Counted from the stretch's first letter, positions 19,154-28,502 are shown. The stretch is DNA of 64,000 bases from CAVTTH01 sp963737545 (GCA_963737545.1 CAVTTH010000001.1:496001-560000); one strand, 5' to 3'. Program-made: numbers and translations. The notes: generated from the letters alone by a model not told the origin.

Positions 19154-19581
19154 GGGCCGTCGAGCTGGGCGATTCGTGCGACGTGGCGCCCGCCTTCGAA
19201 CGGTGTCGCAAGCCAGATGCGCACGATCTGTAGGGCAAGATCTTCCGGAATCAACCGGGCCCCTAACGAGAGAACATTTGCGTCATTGTGCTGCCGCGAA
19301 AGCCGGGCACTCTCCTCACTCCAGCAGAGCGCGCACCTAATGCCGCGAACCTTGTTGGCCGCCATTGCTTCCCCGTTTCCAGAACCACCGAAAACAATTC
19401 CGCGATCACATTCACCGCGGGCCACGGCTTCAGCGGCCGGGCGAATGAAAAGCGGGTAGTCAACCGGTTCCTCGCTGAATGTCCCGAAATCCTTCACCTC
19501 ATGACCGAGCGTGCCGAGGAGTGCCTTCACCTTCTCCTTGAGGCGGAAACCGGCATGATCGGTACCGAGCGCAATCTTCAT
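19150..19581 (-). CDS. rpiB: Ribose-5-phosphate isomerase B (RpiB/LacAB family)
   Basis: A 143-residue protein starting MKIALGTDHAGFRLKE. It interconverts ribose-5-phosphate and ribulose-5-phosphate in the pentose phosphate pathway. The phosphate/ring-opening site is visible as TDHAG, HE-like residues near H46 and R-rich C-terminal positions. The catalytic loop reads FGGSGNGEAMAANKVRGIR. This is the actinobacterial-type GGSGNGE loop, in which Glu acts as base, not the CGTGIG loop with catalytic Cys found in E. coli. A reading frame extended upstream by 15 codons lacks conserved residues, so the ATG at 19581 is chosen. A CCTAACGA octamer lies inside the coding region at 19262. Confidence 0.92.
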   Translation of the reverse strand: MKIALGTDHAGFRLKEKVKALLGTLGHEVKDFGTFSEEPVDYPLFIRPAAEAVARGECDRGIVFGGSGNGEAMAANKVRGIRCALCWSEESARLSRQHNDANVLSLGARLIPEDLALQIVRIWLATPFEGGRHVARIAQLDGP

Positions 19582-19632
19582 CGCAAGAGTTGTTACAAAC
19601 GCGCCGCCCCAGTGTCGAGCAAACAACAGTGA

Positions 19633-20586
19633 TCACGTGTCACCGTGCAGTTCCGCCAGCTGCTTCCAGATCTCACGCTCGCGCTCAGTCAGTTTCTTGG
19701 GAACCTGGATTTGGGCGGTTACATAAAGGTTTCCACGGCTGCCACTCGCCGACGGAAGACCACGCTCACGAATCCGAAAACGCTGACCGCCTTGAGTGCC
19801 TGGCGGAATTTTCAACCGGACGGTGCCTTCCAATGTCGGCACTTCGAGTTGTCCTCCGATGACAGCTTTCCATGGCTCGATCCGGGCTTCATAGATCAAG
19901 TCGCTGCCTTCAACGGTAAAATCCGGGTGACGCGCGAGACGAACACGCAAAAACAAGTCGCCGCTCTTTCCGCCGCCTGCTCCCGCTTCGCCCTGCCCGG
20001 CGAGACGGATGCGCTGCCCTTCGTGCACGCCGCGCGGAATTCTAACCTGATACGTTTCCACTTTGTTGGCGCCGCTCCGGCGCAAAGAAACCTGGCGCGT
20101 CGACCCGTGGAGCGCCTCTTCCAGCGTCACCATGATGTCTGCTTCAACGTCGTTCCCGCGCTCCGCCGACGCCGGCCTGCGACCGAAGCCGCCGCCAAAA
20201 GCCGATTGTCCGCGACCGCCGCCGAAGAATGCTTCGAAGAAATCGCTGAAGCCCGTTCCACCGAACTCGAACTCGACACCGCCGTCCTTACCGAAACGCT
20301 GGAAGCCGCCGCCCGGTTGTCCCCATCCCGGTGGTTGTGCGCCTCCCGCCTGATTCCAGTCCGCGCCGAGCTGATCATACCTCCGCCGCTTCTCTGGATC
20401 GCTCAGGACTTCGTACGCTTCGTTGATCTGTTTGAACTTCTCCTCGGCCGTCGCTTTGTCCTTCGCCTTGGCCATGTCGGGATGATACTTCCGCGCGAGT
20501 TTGCGGAAGGCGCTTTTGATTTCGTCGTCGTTCGCCGTCTTGGAAACGCCGAGCGTCTCGTAATAATCTCGAAATTGAACTGCCAT
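19633..20586 (-). CDS. DnaJ-class co-chaperone, CbpA type
   Basis: A 317-residue protein with an N-terminal J domain (residues ~5-70) carrying the HPD triad at residues 35-37. A Gly/Phe-rich linker (residues ~80-140: GGGFQRFG, FFEAFFGGGRG) and two CTD substrate-binding sandwiches follow. The cysteine zinc-finger repeats of DnaJ proper are absent, so this is the CbpA/type II class. The start ATG at 20586 (MAVQFRDYYETLG) fits the family; an upstream extension does not. It stimulates DnaK ATPase. It is transcribed towards rpiB, with a 51-base gap. Confidence 0.92.
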   Translation of the reverse strand: MAVQFRDYYETLGVSKTANDDEIKSAFRKLARKYHPDMAKAKDKATAEEKFKQINEAYEVLSDPEKRRRYDQLGADWNQAGGAQPPGWGQPGGGFQRFGKDGGVEFEFGGTGFSDFFEAFFGGGRGQSAFGGGFGRRPASAERGNDVEADIMVTLEEALHGSTRQVSLRRSGANKVETYQVRIPRGVHEGQRIRLAGQGEAGAGGGKSGDLFLRVRLARHPDFTVEGSDLIYEARIEPWKAVIGGQLEVPTLEGTVRLKIPPGTQGGQRFRIRERGLPSASGSRGNLYVTAQIQVPKKLTEREREIWKQLAELHGDT

Positions 20587-20677
20587 CGGATTGGCTTCGA
20601 ACTTCTTCGCATCGGGCGCGTTGCGCAACCTGACCAATTTCTTTCGTATTCCGGCAGAGACGAGATAACCTCAAGTG

Positions 20678-20890
20678 ATGCCCGAACTCGGAAAATTGCT
20701 GGTTGTTCTCGGCGGCCTCACCGTTCTGATCGGCTTCGCGCTCTGGAGCGGCCTCGGGACGGGGTGGCTGGGGCGATTACCGGGGGACATTCGGATCGAG
20801 CGCGGCAACTCCACGTTCTATTTTCCGATTATTACTTGTATCATTGTCAGCATCGCGTTGAGCCTGATCTTTTCGCTCTTTCGTCGTTAG
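20678..20890 (+). CDS. DUF2905 small membrane protein
   Basis: A 70-residue protein with two membrane helices: LGKLLVVLGGLTVLIGFALW and FYFPIITCIIVSIALSLIFSLF. They are separated by the conserved loop WLGRLPGDIRIERGNSTFYFP, which defines the DUF2905 family. A GTG lies one codon before the ATG chosen. Function is unknown. The stop TAG is part of a TCGTTAGG octamer. The next gene starts 12 bases downstream. Confidence 0.88.
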   Translation: MPELGKLLVVLGGLTVLIGFALWSGLGTGWLGRLPGDIRIERGNSTFYFPIITCIIVSIALSLIFSLFRR

Positions 20891-20902
20891 GCTGTTTGAA
20901 GA

Positions 20903-21538
20903 ATGTCGAAGATATCGCGCCGGCAAACGTTGCTCGAGACTCATGTTGCGCAGCTTCGGCAATGCCGGCGTTGCCCGCGTATGCATCCATGGCCCGTCTC
21001 CGGCGGACCGGTCGCTAGTCGCGTCATGCTCATTGGCCAGGCGCCCGGCGTAAAAGAACCAGTCCTCGATCGGCCCTTCGCCTGGACCGCCGGCAAAACG
21101 CTGTTTGCGTGGTTCGAAAAGTTTTGCGGTCTGAACGAGGCGGAAGTGCGCGAAAGGATCTACTTCGCTGCTGTTTGTCGTTGCTTCCCCGGCAAAACAT
21201 CTGTCGGCGGTGACCGCGTTCCCGCACCCGACGAAATCCACAACTGCTCCAGTTGGATGAATGATGAGTTTGAGATTCTTCGGCCGCGCCTTGTCATTCC
21301 CGTCGGCAAACTGGCCATTGCTCAATTCCTCCCTGTTAATAAACTCGACCAAGTCATCGGTCACACCTTCAGGATGAAGCGCGGCAGCGCCTGCTACGAT
21401 CTCGTTCCGTTGCCGCATCCCTCCGGGGCATCACCCTGGCACCGTGTTTCGCCGGGAAAGAGCTTGTTAGGCAGAGCCATGCAATTAATCGCCCAACATC
21501 CAAACTTTCCTGCCAGGCGCGACTGTCCCACTGGATAA
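20903..21538 (+). CDS. Uracil-DNA glycosylase, family 4/5-like
   Basis: A 211-residue protein of the UDG superfamily. It has an N-terminal C-x2-C (LRQCRRCPRM) typical of the iron-sulfur families. The first catalytic motif is VMLIGQAPGVKEP, aligned with the GE/Q-x-P-G motif A. Cysteines at YFAAVCRCFPGK may complete a 4Fe-4S site, and the HPSGASPWH motif corresponds to the second active-site loop. It removes uracil from DNA in base-excision repair. It follows the DUF2905 gene closely and precedes a two-component system. Confidence 0.85.
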   Translation: MSKISRRQTLLETHVAQLRQCRRCPRMHPWPVSGGPVASRVMLIGQAPGVKEPVLDRPFAWTAGKTLFAWFEKFCGLNEAEVRERIYFAAVCRCFPGKTSVGGDRVPAPDEIHNCSSWMNDEFEILRPRLVIPVGKLAIAQFLPVNKLDQVIGHTFRMKRGSACYDLVPLPHPSGASPWHRVSPGKSLLGRAMQLIAQHPNFPARRDCPTG

Positions 21539-21588
21539 GGGGAGACTTGTCTCGTTGCGATGCGAATGGCACGATCTAGCCAAACGGC

Positions 21589-22252
21589 ATGCGGATTCTC
21601 GTTGTTGAAGATGAAGCGCGTCTTGCGCGGCATGTGGCATCGGCCCTCACCGAAGCCGGCCATGATCCCGTGATGATTCGCGATGGTGAAACCGCTTTGG
21701 GAGAAGCAGAGCAAACCGCGTTCGATCTTTTCATCCTTGATGTGGGCCTCCCCGGAATCGATGGCTTCGAGGTGCTGCGCCGATTGCGCGGAAATGGAGT
21801 TTCGAGTCGAGTCCTCATGCTGACGGCGCGCGGCGAGCTCAATGACCGAATCACCGGATTGCAGCTCGGTGCGGATGATTACTTGCCGAAGCCGTTCGCG
21901 ATGCAGGAGCTGCTCGCCCGGGTGCGCGCCCTTGGTCGGCGCTATCCAGAAAAACCGGCCCTAAATCTCCGCGTCGCCGATTTGACTCTCGATCTCGCCA
22001 ATAACGAAGCACATCGGGGAAATCGCCGAATCGAACTTTCAGCGCGCGAACTGACGTTGCTGAAAGTAACTGATGCGTGAGCCCGGGCGGGTCTTCACCC
22101 GCACCGAGTTGTGCGAGCGTGTCTGGGAACGCCAGCACGAGTATGACATGAAGCTGGTCGAAGTCTTCGTGGGACGACTGCGCAAGAAAATCGATGCGCC
22201 GCCGCTTATTCATACCGTCCGCCACGCCGGCTACACCATGCACGAACCATGA
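21589..22252 (+). CDS. OmpR-type response regulator, frameshifted before the DNA-binding domain
   Basis: The receiver domain is complete: acidic pair ED near residues 7-8, phosphoacceptor Asp in FILDVGLPGIDG, TAR switch residue and K in PKPFAM. After ELTLLK the frame is lost near 22066-22069. The winged-helix part continues in another frame as LMREPGRVFTRTELCERVWER...VGRLRKKIDAPPLIHTVRHAGYTM, ending at 22252. One extra base in the GTAAC run explains the break. The stop overlaps the ATG of the sensor kinase gene (ATGA), the usual coupling for such pairs. The target is unknown. Confidence 0.88.
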
Positions 22253-23610
22253 TGAAACGCTGGCCTTTGCGATGGAAGCTGGCTTTTTATGCGGCGGCGC
22301 TCGCGCTTATCGCAACTATGGCAGGCGCTGCAACCACCTGGAGTGTGATGCGCCATTCGGAAATCGTGGCGTTCGATCGGCGGATTGCAACCCAGGCAGA
22401 TGAATTGTTTCGTGACGTTGAAAATTTCGAAGGAGGATTTGCCAACAACCGCGGCGCCATCAGGGAAATCTTCGTGCCGCTCGCGCTCAAGGGTCGGATG
22501 ATCGAAATCCGCGGATCGAATAACGAGTTGCTTTATCTTTCATCGAATCTTCGTCAGCCGATGCTCGACGACGGGATCGATGAATTTCACACCCGAAACA
22601 TTAACGGACGAAGCGTCCGCGTCGGCACATTTCACCAGAGTGGATTGACGCTGCGTGTCGGCGCAGACATGGGCGAGATCAACCAGATCGCGCGTGATAT
22701 CGTGCTCGGAATGTTCGCAGCCATTCCGACGGTGCTCTTCGTGATCGTGGTAGGCGGATGGTGGGTCGCACGCCAGGCCCTTGCTCCGGTAGAGGCGATT
22801 CGTCAGGCGGCTGCCGAGATCACCGTGCAAAATCTCGACCAACGTCTTCCCGTTCCGCTGGCCAATGACGAGATCGCCGGGTTGGTTGCGGTTTTGAACA
22901 CCACGTTCGACCGGTTGCAACGCAGCTTCGAACAATCAATCCGTTTTTCAGCCGATGCATCGCATCAACTCAAAACGCCGATCTCGGTCTTGCGCGCCGG
23001 GATTGAGGAAATTCTGACCGACCCGCAGAGTCCGCCAAAACAGCAGGCCCGCGCCGAGCAATTGCTCCATCAAACTTATCAGCTCACCTCCGTAGCTGAG
23101 AACCTCCTCTTGCTCGCACGCGCCGATGCCGGCCGGCTCGAGTTGCGTTTCAAGGAGTTCGATTTGCGCGAGGTCCTGGACGGGGTAATCGATGATATCA
23201 GCGCCGTGGCCGAACCGCGCAACATTACGCTTGAGACCAAGGTGCCCACCCATCTCCCGATCGTAGCGGATCGCTGGTCGGTAGCGGTCATCGCGGAAAA
23301 CCTCGTCGAAAACGCAGTGAAGTACAATGTTCCCGGGGGCCGTATTCGAGTAGAGGCGCGGCTGGCGAACGGAAATTTCGAGATGACAGTTGCGAACAAT
23401 GGCACCCCAATTCCACGCGAACAGGCATCACACATTTTCGAGCGTTTCTTTCGGGCGCGCGGGGATGGCCAAACCTCGGGCCATGGACTTGGCCTCAGCA
23501 TTGCCCATGAGCTGGCCGAGGCGCAGGGAGGCGAACTCGAACTCGTGCGCTCGGACGCAGAGTGGACAGAATTCCGGCTCCGTATGCCTCAGCGTGGAAA
23601 AAGTTGCTAA
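22249..23610 (+). CDS. Sensor histidine kinase of the CusS/QseC type
   Basis: A 453-residue protein. Membrane helices lie near residues 10-30 and 155-175, bracketing a periplasmic sensor of ~125 residues. A HAMP domain follows (VARQALAPVEAIRQAA). The phosphoacceptor is H239 in SADASHQLKTPI. The ATPase domain has N (ENLVENAVKYN), G1 and G2 (HGLGLSIAHELAEAQGG) boxes. All catalytic motifs are intact. The architecture resembles metal- and envelope-stress sensors, but the periplasmic part gives no clear ligand. It forms an operon with the response regulator directly upstream. Confidence 0.92.
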   Translation: MMKRWPLRWKLAFYAAALALIATMAGAATTWSVMRHSEIVAFDRRIATQADELFRDVENFEGGFANNRGAIREIFVPLALKGRMIEIRGSNNELLYLSSNLRQPMLDDGIDEFHTRNINGRSVRVGTFHQSGLTLRVGADMGEINQIARDIVLGMFAAIPTVLFVIVVGGWWVARQALAPVEAIRQAAAEITVQNLDQRLPVPLANDEIAGLVAVLNTTFDRLQRSFEQSIRFSADASHQLKTPISVLRAGIEEILTDPQSPPKQQARAEQLLHQTYQLTSVAENLLLLARADAGRLELRFKEFDLREVLDGVIDDISAVAEPRNITLETKVPTHLPIVADRWSVAVIAENLVENAVKYNVPGGRIRVEARLANGNFEMTVANNGTPIPREQASHIFERFFRARGDGQTSGHGLGLSIAHELAEAQGGELELVRSDAEWTEFRLRMPQRGKSC

Positions 23611-23712
23611 TATCTCGCTCGCGCATTCTCCGTAGCCGGCAACAAGCGGGTAAGGCTGGCTGCACAAATCTGAGTTAATCTGCTGCAAAACAAGTCCGAC
23701 TGCTCTTTCAAC

Positions 23713-25512
23713 ATGACCACATCTCACGTCCCGACCCGCACCGAAATTCCGGAACAAGACAAATGGGATCTAACCCATTTGTTTGCCGACGTCGGAAAAT
23801 GGCTGGAGGATTTTGGATTTCTCCAACGCACTTATCCCGAGATTCTGCGTTGGAAGGGACGCGTCGGCGAATCAGCGCAAACCCTGGCCGAGTGTCTGGA
23901 ATTTGAAAAGATGCTCGATCAAAAAATCGAGCGCGTTTATCACTACGCCTCGCTTCAGCTCGCTGAAGACAGTGCGAATCCCGAATACCTCGCGCGCATG
24001 GGGCAACTCGACAATTTACTCACCAGGATCAGCGAGAGTGCGGCATTCCTCGTTCCCGAAATCCAGGCGATCGATAACGAAAACTTCGCGCGTTTCCTCG
24101 ATGATCCCGCTCTCGCCGCGTGGCGGATAAAGCTTCGCAAGATCCGGCGCATGAAACCACACGTGCTGCCCGAGCCGGAAGAACGTCTCCTCGCGCTCGG
24201 CAGTTCTGCGCTCGACGGCTACGACGACGCGTTCTCGCAATTAACCAACGTCGACATGAAATTTGGCTCCTTGCTCGACGACGAAGGACGCGAGCAAGTG
24301 CTCACGCAAAGTTCCTTTGGCTCATTCCTGGTGAAACGGGATCACGATCTGCGCAAACGCGCGTTCCATCAATTTTACGACGAGTTCGCCGATCATCAGT
24401 TTACGCTTGCCTCCTCGCTCGCCTATTCGGTGAAGGCGGACATTTTTCGGGCGCGAGCGAGAAATTATTCATCCGCTCTCGAAGCGTCCCTCTTCCGTGA
24501 TGATATCCCGATTGCGGTTTACGACGGCTTGATCTCATCCGTGCGCGCGCATCTCGCGCCTCTTTTTCGCTACTACGAATTGCGGCGTCGGGTGCTCGGT
24601 CTAACCGAGTTACACGCCTACGACACTTACGTTCCCCTTGTCGCGGAGATCGAGACGCATGTCACTTTCGACGAGGCGATCGAACAAGTGCTCGCTTCTC
24701 TCAAGCCACTGGGTGCAAGCTACGTCGAAACTCTCGGCGAAGGATTACGCGGTCGCTGGTGCGATCGCTACGAAACGAAAGGCAAACGCAGCGGCGCATT
24801 TTCTTCCGCCAGCTACGGCTTTCCGCCCTACATCCTGATGAACTACAAGAGCGATGTTTTCTCCGACGTGTACACGCTCGCCCATGAAGCCGGTCACTCC
24901 ATGCACACGTGGTTTGCCCAGGAAACTCAATCGTTTCAGAATTACGAATACCCGATTTTCCTCGCCGAAGTCGCGTCCACCTTCAACGAAGAGCTGCTCA
25001 CTCATTATCTGCTCGAACAAACCGACGATCCGAAAATGCGCGCCTACATTATCAATCGCCAGATCGACGATATTCGCGGCACGCTGTTCCGGCAGACCAT
25101 GTTCGCTGAGTTCGAGAAAGTCATTCACGCGATCGAGGAACGCGGCGATGCGCTCACACTCGATGTTTTCAAATCCGAGTACCGGAAATTGCTCGACGCC
25201 TATTTTGCAGAGAACTTTGTCATCGATTCGCAGTTGGAGCTGGAATGCCTGCGCATTCCACATTTTTACAGCGCCTTCTACGTCTACAAATATGCGACCG
25301 GCATTTCGGCCGCGGTCGCATTGTCCGAACGCGTTTTGGCTGGTGTCCCCGGCAGCGTCGATTCTTATCTCGATTTTCTCAGGTCGGGAGGTTCCAAATT
25401 CCCGCTCGAGACTCTGCTGGCTGCCGGCGTCGATATGACGACTTCAGCGCCGATCGAAAGCACATTGCGATTATTCGAGAAGCGCCTTGCTGAACTCGAG
25501 TCCCTCCTCTAG
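23713..25512 (+). CDS. pepF: Oligoendopeptidase F, M3 family zinc peptidase
   Basis: A 599-residue cytoplasmic peptidase of the usual length. The zinc motif HEAGHSMH starts at residue 391. The downstream FLAEVASTFNE supplies the third ligand Glu, and substrate-binding words near RIPHFYSAFYVYKYATG are typical of PepF. It degrades short peptides. The ATG at 23713 follows a 100-base spacer after the sensor kinase, so it probably has its own promoter. No operon partner is evident. Confidence 0.93.
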   Translation: MTTSHVPTRTEIPEQDKWDLTHLFADVGKWLEDFGFLQRTYPEILRWKGRVGESAQTLAECLEFEKMLDQKIERVYHYASLQLAEDSANPEYLARMGQLDNLLTRISESAAFLVPEIQAIDNENFARFLDDPALAAWRIKLRKIRRMKPHVLPEPEERLLALGSSALDGYDDAFSQLTNVDMKFGSLLDDEGREQVLTQSSFGSFLVKRDHDLRKRAFHQFYDEFADHQFTLASSLAYSVKADIFRARARNYSSALEASLFRDDIPIAVYDGLISSVRAHLAPLFRYYELRRRVLGLTELHAYDTYVPLVAEIETHVTFDEAIEQVLASLKPLGASYVETLGEGLRGRWCDRYETKGKRSGAFSSASYGFPPYILMNYKSDVFSDVYTLAHEAGHSMHTWFAQETQSFQNYEYPIFLAEVASTFNEELLTHYLLEQTDDPKMRAYIINRQIDDIRGTLFRQTMFAEFEKVIHAIEERGDALTLDVFKSEYRKLLDAYFAENFVIDSQLELECLRIPHFYSAFYVYKYATGISAAVALSERVLAGVPGSVDSYLDFLRSGGSKFPLETLLAAGVDMTTSAPIESTLRLFEKRLAELESLL

Positions 25513-25582
25513 ACGCGCGCTTTTTTTTGCGACTTTCACGCATTAAGAAAAACACTTCTGGTGTTTCGATGCCGAATTTCGT

Positions 25583-26604
25583 TTGCTGGCTGGGCGGGCA
25601 ACGCAACTATCTGCGTGCTTAACTGTTTTGAATATCCAAACGCGCTTTTGGCGAAGAGCGACAAATGGCTTGGTGTTGCTGGCGGCGACCGGAGCCATTT
25701 GGCTGTTACCATCCGATGCGCAATCCCGCATTTCCTTCGATGCCTTGGAGCGCGACGGTTACGGTATGGTCGAAATCAAACGGCCAGCAGCCAAATGTCC
25801 TCACCGTTCTGGCGACCGTAAACGGACGCAGGATGAGTCTGATCGTGGACACCGGTTGGTCGGAGGACGGAATCACCCTGCAGAGCGATTCCATGCCCTC
25901 GTCGCAGTCGCCGACTGAGCAGGTCAAGGAGTTCGGCACTACCGCCAGCGGCGCGAAGCTGATGAACTTCAGAAAGGCGCGCGCCGACCGGGTCACGATG
26001 GGCAACGTCGAACTCACCCAAGTGCCTCTCTTCTTCGGCAACCTTCAAAGTCTACAGGGAAAGGCTGCGCAGAAGGTGGGCGCTAATGGGTTTATCGGCG
26101 CCGGGTTCCTGAACACGTGCTCGGCGATTATCGATTTGCACAATCTCCGACTTTATCTACGACCACCCGGAAAAGGTCGCCGCGCAATCGTCGGTCCAGC
26201 GCTAAGGGCGATCGGCCTCTCGGAAGCACCTTTGCTTCCCGGTTGCTTTGGTCGATGTGCAAATCAATGGTTTTACCGGCAAAATGATTGTTGATACCGG
26301 AGCCTGGTTCGCCGGAGCGGACCCTCGCATATTACCGCAAGTCAAAGCGCTCGGCTACAGTTCGCACGTACTGGGCGTCGATGCCTCAGGGGCGCAAATG
26401 GAGAGCAAACTAATCCGCAATCTACAGTCTTTCAAAATCGGTGGGGTCAGCGTAAGTGCGCCCGATCTCCGCTTGGAAAGCTTTGATTTTTACACCAGGA
26501 GCGGTGGTAAAATCATCGGGCTTTTGGGGATGGACATTCTCGGATCCAACCACATCATCATCGATTTCGGGCAGCACAAGCTATACTTTTACGCGGTCAA
26601 GTAA
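25583..26604 (+). CDS. Two-lobed retropepsin-like aspartyl protease, two frameshifts
   Basis: Pieced together across three frames. The N-terminal part has a hydrophobic export segment (GLVLLAATGAIWLLP) and runs to GYGMVEIKRP. After a break near 25785-25800 lobe 1 carries the active-site strand MSLIVDTGW. After a second break near 26228-26240 lobe 2 carries KMIVDTGAW and ends in FKIGGVSV...IIGLLGMDILGSNHIIIDFGQHKLYFY. Two DTG motifs in one chain fit a monomeric, duplicated retropepsin-like peptidase rather than the usual bacterial single-DTG dimer. The exact start is uncertain; the frame is open from about 25583. The two indels could be sequencing errors or decay. Confidence 0.7.
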
Positions 26605-26672
26605 GGCGGCGAAAAAGCCCGAACGTGCGTCCCGGAACCGAGCCGGGCGCGGGATTTGCTAATTAATCCGGC

Positions 26673-27140
26673 GTGGCCTTTGCACACCAGATTCTCGCCG
26701 CCTGCGGATATGCCGAGCTTGGCATGACTCGGCAGTCGCTCGCAGAATTAAACGCGATCGAACGCGCGTTGCAGAATCGCCCCGAAGTCTTGCAGCTTCG
26801 CTTGCATCACCTGATGCGGAAACGAGACTGGGTCGGCGCGCTCTCGGTCAGTCGAAAGCTCTGCCGGGTCGCGCCGGATTGCAGCACCGGTTTTCTACAT
26901 GCCGGTTTTTGTTTACACGAATTGGGCAAGACCGCGCAGGCAAAACGGCTTCTCCTGCGAGGACCGGATGCTCTGCGCAAAGAACCAATCTATCACTACA
27001 ACATGGGGTGTTACGAAGCGCTCCTCGGCAATCCTCACGACGCGCGCGTTCATCTGCAGATCAGTTTCAAAATGGACGCCAGCTTCCGCGAACTCGCCAG
27101 TCGCGATCCGGATTTGCAATCAGTGCAGGCCCTGATTTGA
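26673..27140 (+). CDS. TPR-like helical repeat protein
   Basis: A 155-residue protein, GTG start, made of about four helix pairs of TPR type (CGYAELGMTRQSLAELNAIERALQ, GFLHAGFCLHELGKTAQAKRLL, YYNMGCYEALLGNPHDARVHL-like). There is no signal peptide. It is probably a protein-protein interaction module of unknown partner. It sits 68 bases after the protease gene on the same strand. Confidence 0.7.
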   Translation: MAFAHQILAACGYAELGMTRQSLAELNAIERALQNRPEVLQLRLHHLMRKRDWVGALSVSRKLCRVAPDCSTGFLHAGFCLHELGKTAQAKRLLLRGPDALRKEPIYHYNMGCYEALLGNPHDARVHLQISFKMDASFRELASRDPDLQSVQALI

Positions 27141-27225
27141 AGCGGCGCCATAGCTCCGTTTCTCTTCAGTCTTTTCGGACCAGTCGGTTGAAGCAGCCAG
27201 CTCTGTGATCGAAGCGGCTTCCCGA

Positions 27226-27256
27226 AACGCCTTTGGCGTTCGAGCGATTTATCGCT
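27226..27256. repeat. Pair of small perfect hairpins
   Basis: Two adjacent palindromes, AACGCC-ttt-GGCGTT (27226-27240) and AGCGAT-tt-ATCGCT (27243-27256), lie in the spacer before the serine hydrolase gene. There is no T tract, so this is more likely part of a dispersed repeat or a regulatory structure than a terminator. Confidence 0.5.
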
Positions 27257-27293
27257 AGGGCAATTGAGGCCGATTGTGGCTACTTTGAAACAG

Positions 27294-28442
27294 ATGAAGC
27301 TCAACGCTGGCGAACTGCGAAGCGCAATAACTCCGCTCTTCGAAGAAAACTTCAGTCGCTTCGGTGAATTGGGCGCAGCCGTTTCAATCTGGCAGAGCGG
27401 CCAGTCTTTGCTCGATTTGCACGGCGGGTTTCGCGATACGCATCGCGAACTGCAATGGACCGCCGATACCATCGTGCTTTTTTGGTCGGCGACGAAGGGA
27501 CTGGGCAGTGCGTGTTTGCTCCACGTCCTGCAGGAACACAAGATCGATCTGGCGAGACGGGTCGCGGACTTCTGGCCGGAATTCGCGCAAGCGGGCAAGA
27601 GCGAAATAACGCTCTCCCAATTGCTTTCGCATCAAGCCGGTCTCGCAGCCTTCGATGCCAGCGTAGATGTGCTGGATCATGCTGGCGTGATCGCCGCATT
27701 GGAAAAGCAACCACCGCTCTGGCCGGCAGGGACGGCCCATGGTTATCACGCGCGGACTTTTGGTTTTCTCCTCGACGAACTCGTGCAGCGCATCGCGGGA
27801 AAGACGCTGGGCGAATATTGGCGAACGATCTTCGGTGAACCGCTCGCACTCGACATTTGGATCGGCCTTCCGAAATCGGAGCATGGGCGTGTCGCGAAAA
27901 TTTATGCCGCCAGACCCGGCCACGTCGCGGAACCGGCTGGATTCTACCGCGATCTGGCCACTCCCGGAACACTGGCGCGCAAAGCCTTCACTTCTCCCCG
28001 CGGTTTCCACGCCGTCACCGCAATGAATAGCGATGCCGCGCGTTCAAGATCCCTCGTTTCGATTGGTGGAATTGGGAGCGCATCTTCGCTGGCAAAATTT
28101 TACGCGATGCTGGCGAATGATGGTGAAATCGGCGGGCAACGTTATTTCGAAAGCAAGACCATCGCGCAGATGACAACCACTCTCTCGTCCGGAATGGATC
28201 GCGTTCTTCAAATCCCAACCGCGTTCTCCGCCGGCTTTATGAAAGATCCGGCAAATGCCGGGCGCCGAATCTTTGGATCGTCAATGCGTGCCTTCGGTCA
28301 TCCGGGCGCTGGTGGCAGTAATGCATTTGCCGATCCGGAGAACGGGATCGCGTTCGCCTACGTCATGAACCAGATGGAGCGATCCCTCTTGCCTAACGAA
28401 AAATCGCTCAGGTTGGTTGATGCGATGTACGCGCTTCTGTAG
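27294..28442 (+). CDS. Beta-lactamase-family serine hydrolase (class C/esterase type)
   Basis: A ~380-residue protein with the S-x-x-K motif SATK, a tyrosine motif GYHARTFGF in the Y-x-N position, and GHPGAGG in the place of the KTG box. These are the marks of the EstB/LACTB-like hydrolases related to class C beta-lactamases. There is no signal peptide, so it is probably a cytoplasmic esterase or peptidase, not a drug-resistance enzyme. A TTG at 27264 would add ten residues; the ATG was preferred because conservation begins just after it. The octamer CCTAACGA at 28392 encodes part of LLPNEK near the C-terminus. Confidence 0.85.
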   Translation: MKLNAGELRSAITPLFEENFSRFGELGAAVSIWQSGQSLLDLHGGFRDTHRELQWTADTIVLFWSATKGLGSACLLHVLQEHKIDLARRVADFWPEFAQAGKSEITLSQLLSHQAGLAAFDASVDVLDHAGVIAALEKQPPLWPAGTAHGYHARTFGFLLDELVQRIAGKTLGEYWRTIFGEPLALDIWIGLPKSEHGRVAKIYAARPGHVAEPAGFYRDLATPGTLARKAFTSPRGFHAVTAMNSDAARSRSLVSIGGIGSASSLAKFYAMLANDGEIGGQRYFESKTIAQMTTTLSSGMDRVLQIPTAFSAGFMKDPANAGRRIFGSSMRAFGHPGAGGSNAFADPENGIAFAYVMNQMERSLLPNEKSLRLVDAMYALL

Positions 28443-28502
28443 CGGCGATCTCTGATCGCCGAAATTAGTAGTCGGTTCGAAGGTCGGAGACCGCCGCTGC
28501 AA
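28440..28502. repeat. Hairpin element between convergent genes
   Basis: It begins at the stop codon of the serine hydrolase. GGCGATC-tct-GATCGCC (28444-28460) and GGTC-gga-GACC (28483-28492) are local hairpins. The outer flanks AGCGGCG-A-TCTC and GAGACCGCCGCT also pair with one mismatch, so the whole unit can fold as one long stem. It fills the space before the convergent yjbQ gene and may serve as a bidirectional terminator, but lacks a T tract. Confidence 0.6.

Noticed and set aside
19645..21018. A 457-residue open frame on the plus strand opposite dnaJ
   Set aside because: It is antisense to a complete CbpA-type DnaJ with all motifs, has no recognisable domain, and runs into two other real genes. 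High GC makes such frames common.
27294..28442. Antibiotic-resistance beta-lactamase
   Set aside because: There is no signal peptide, and the KTG box is replaced by HPG as in the esterase-like branch.
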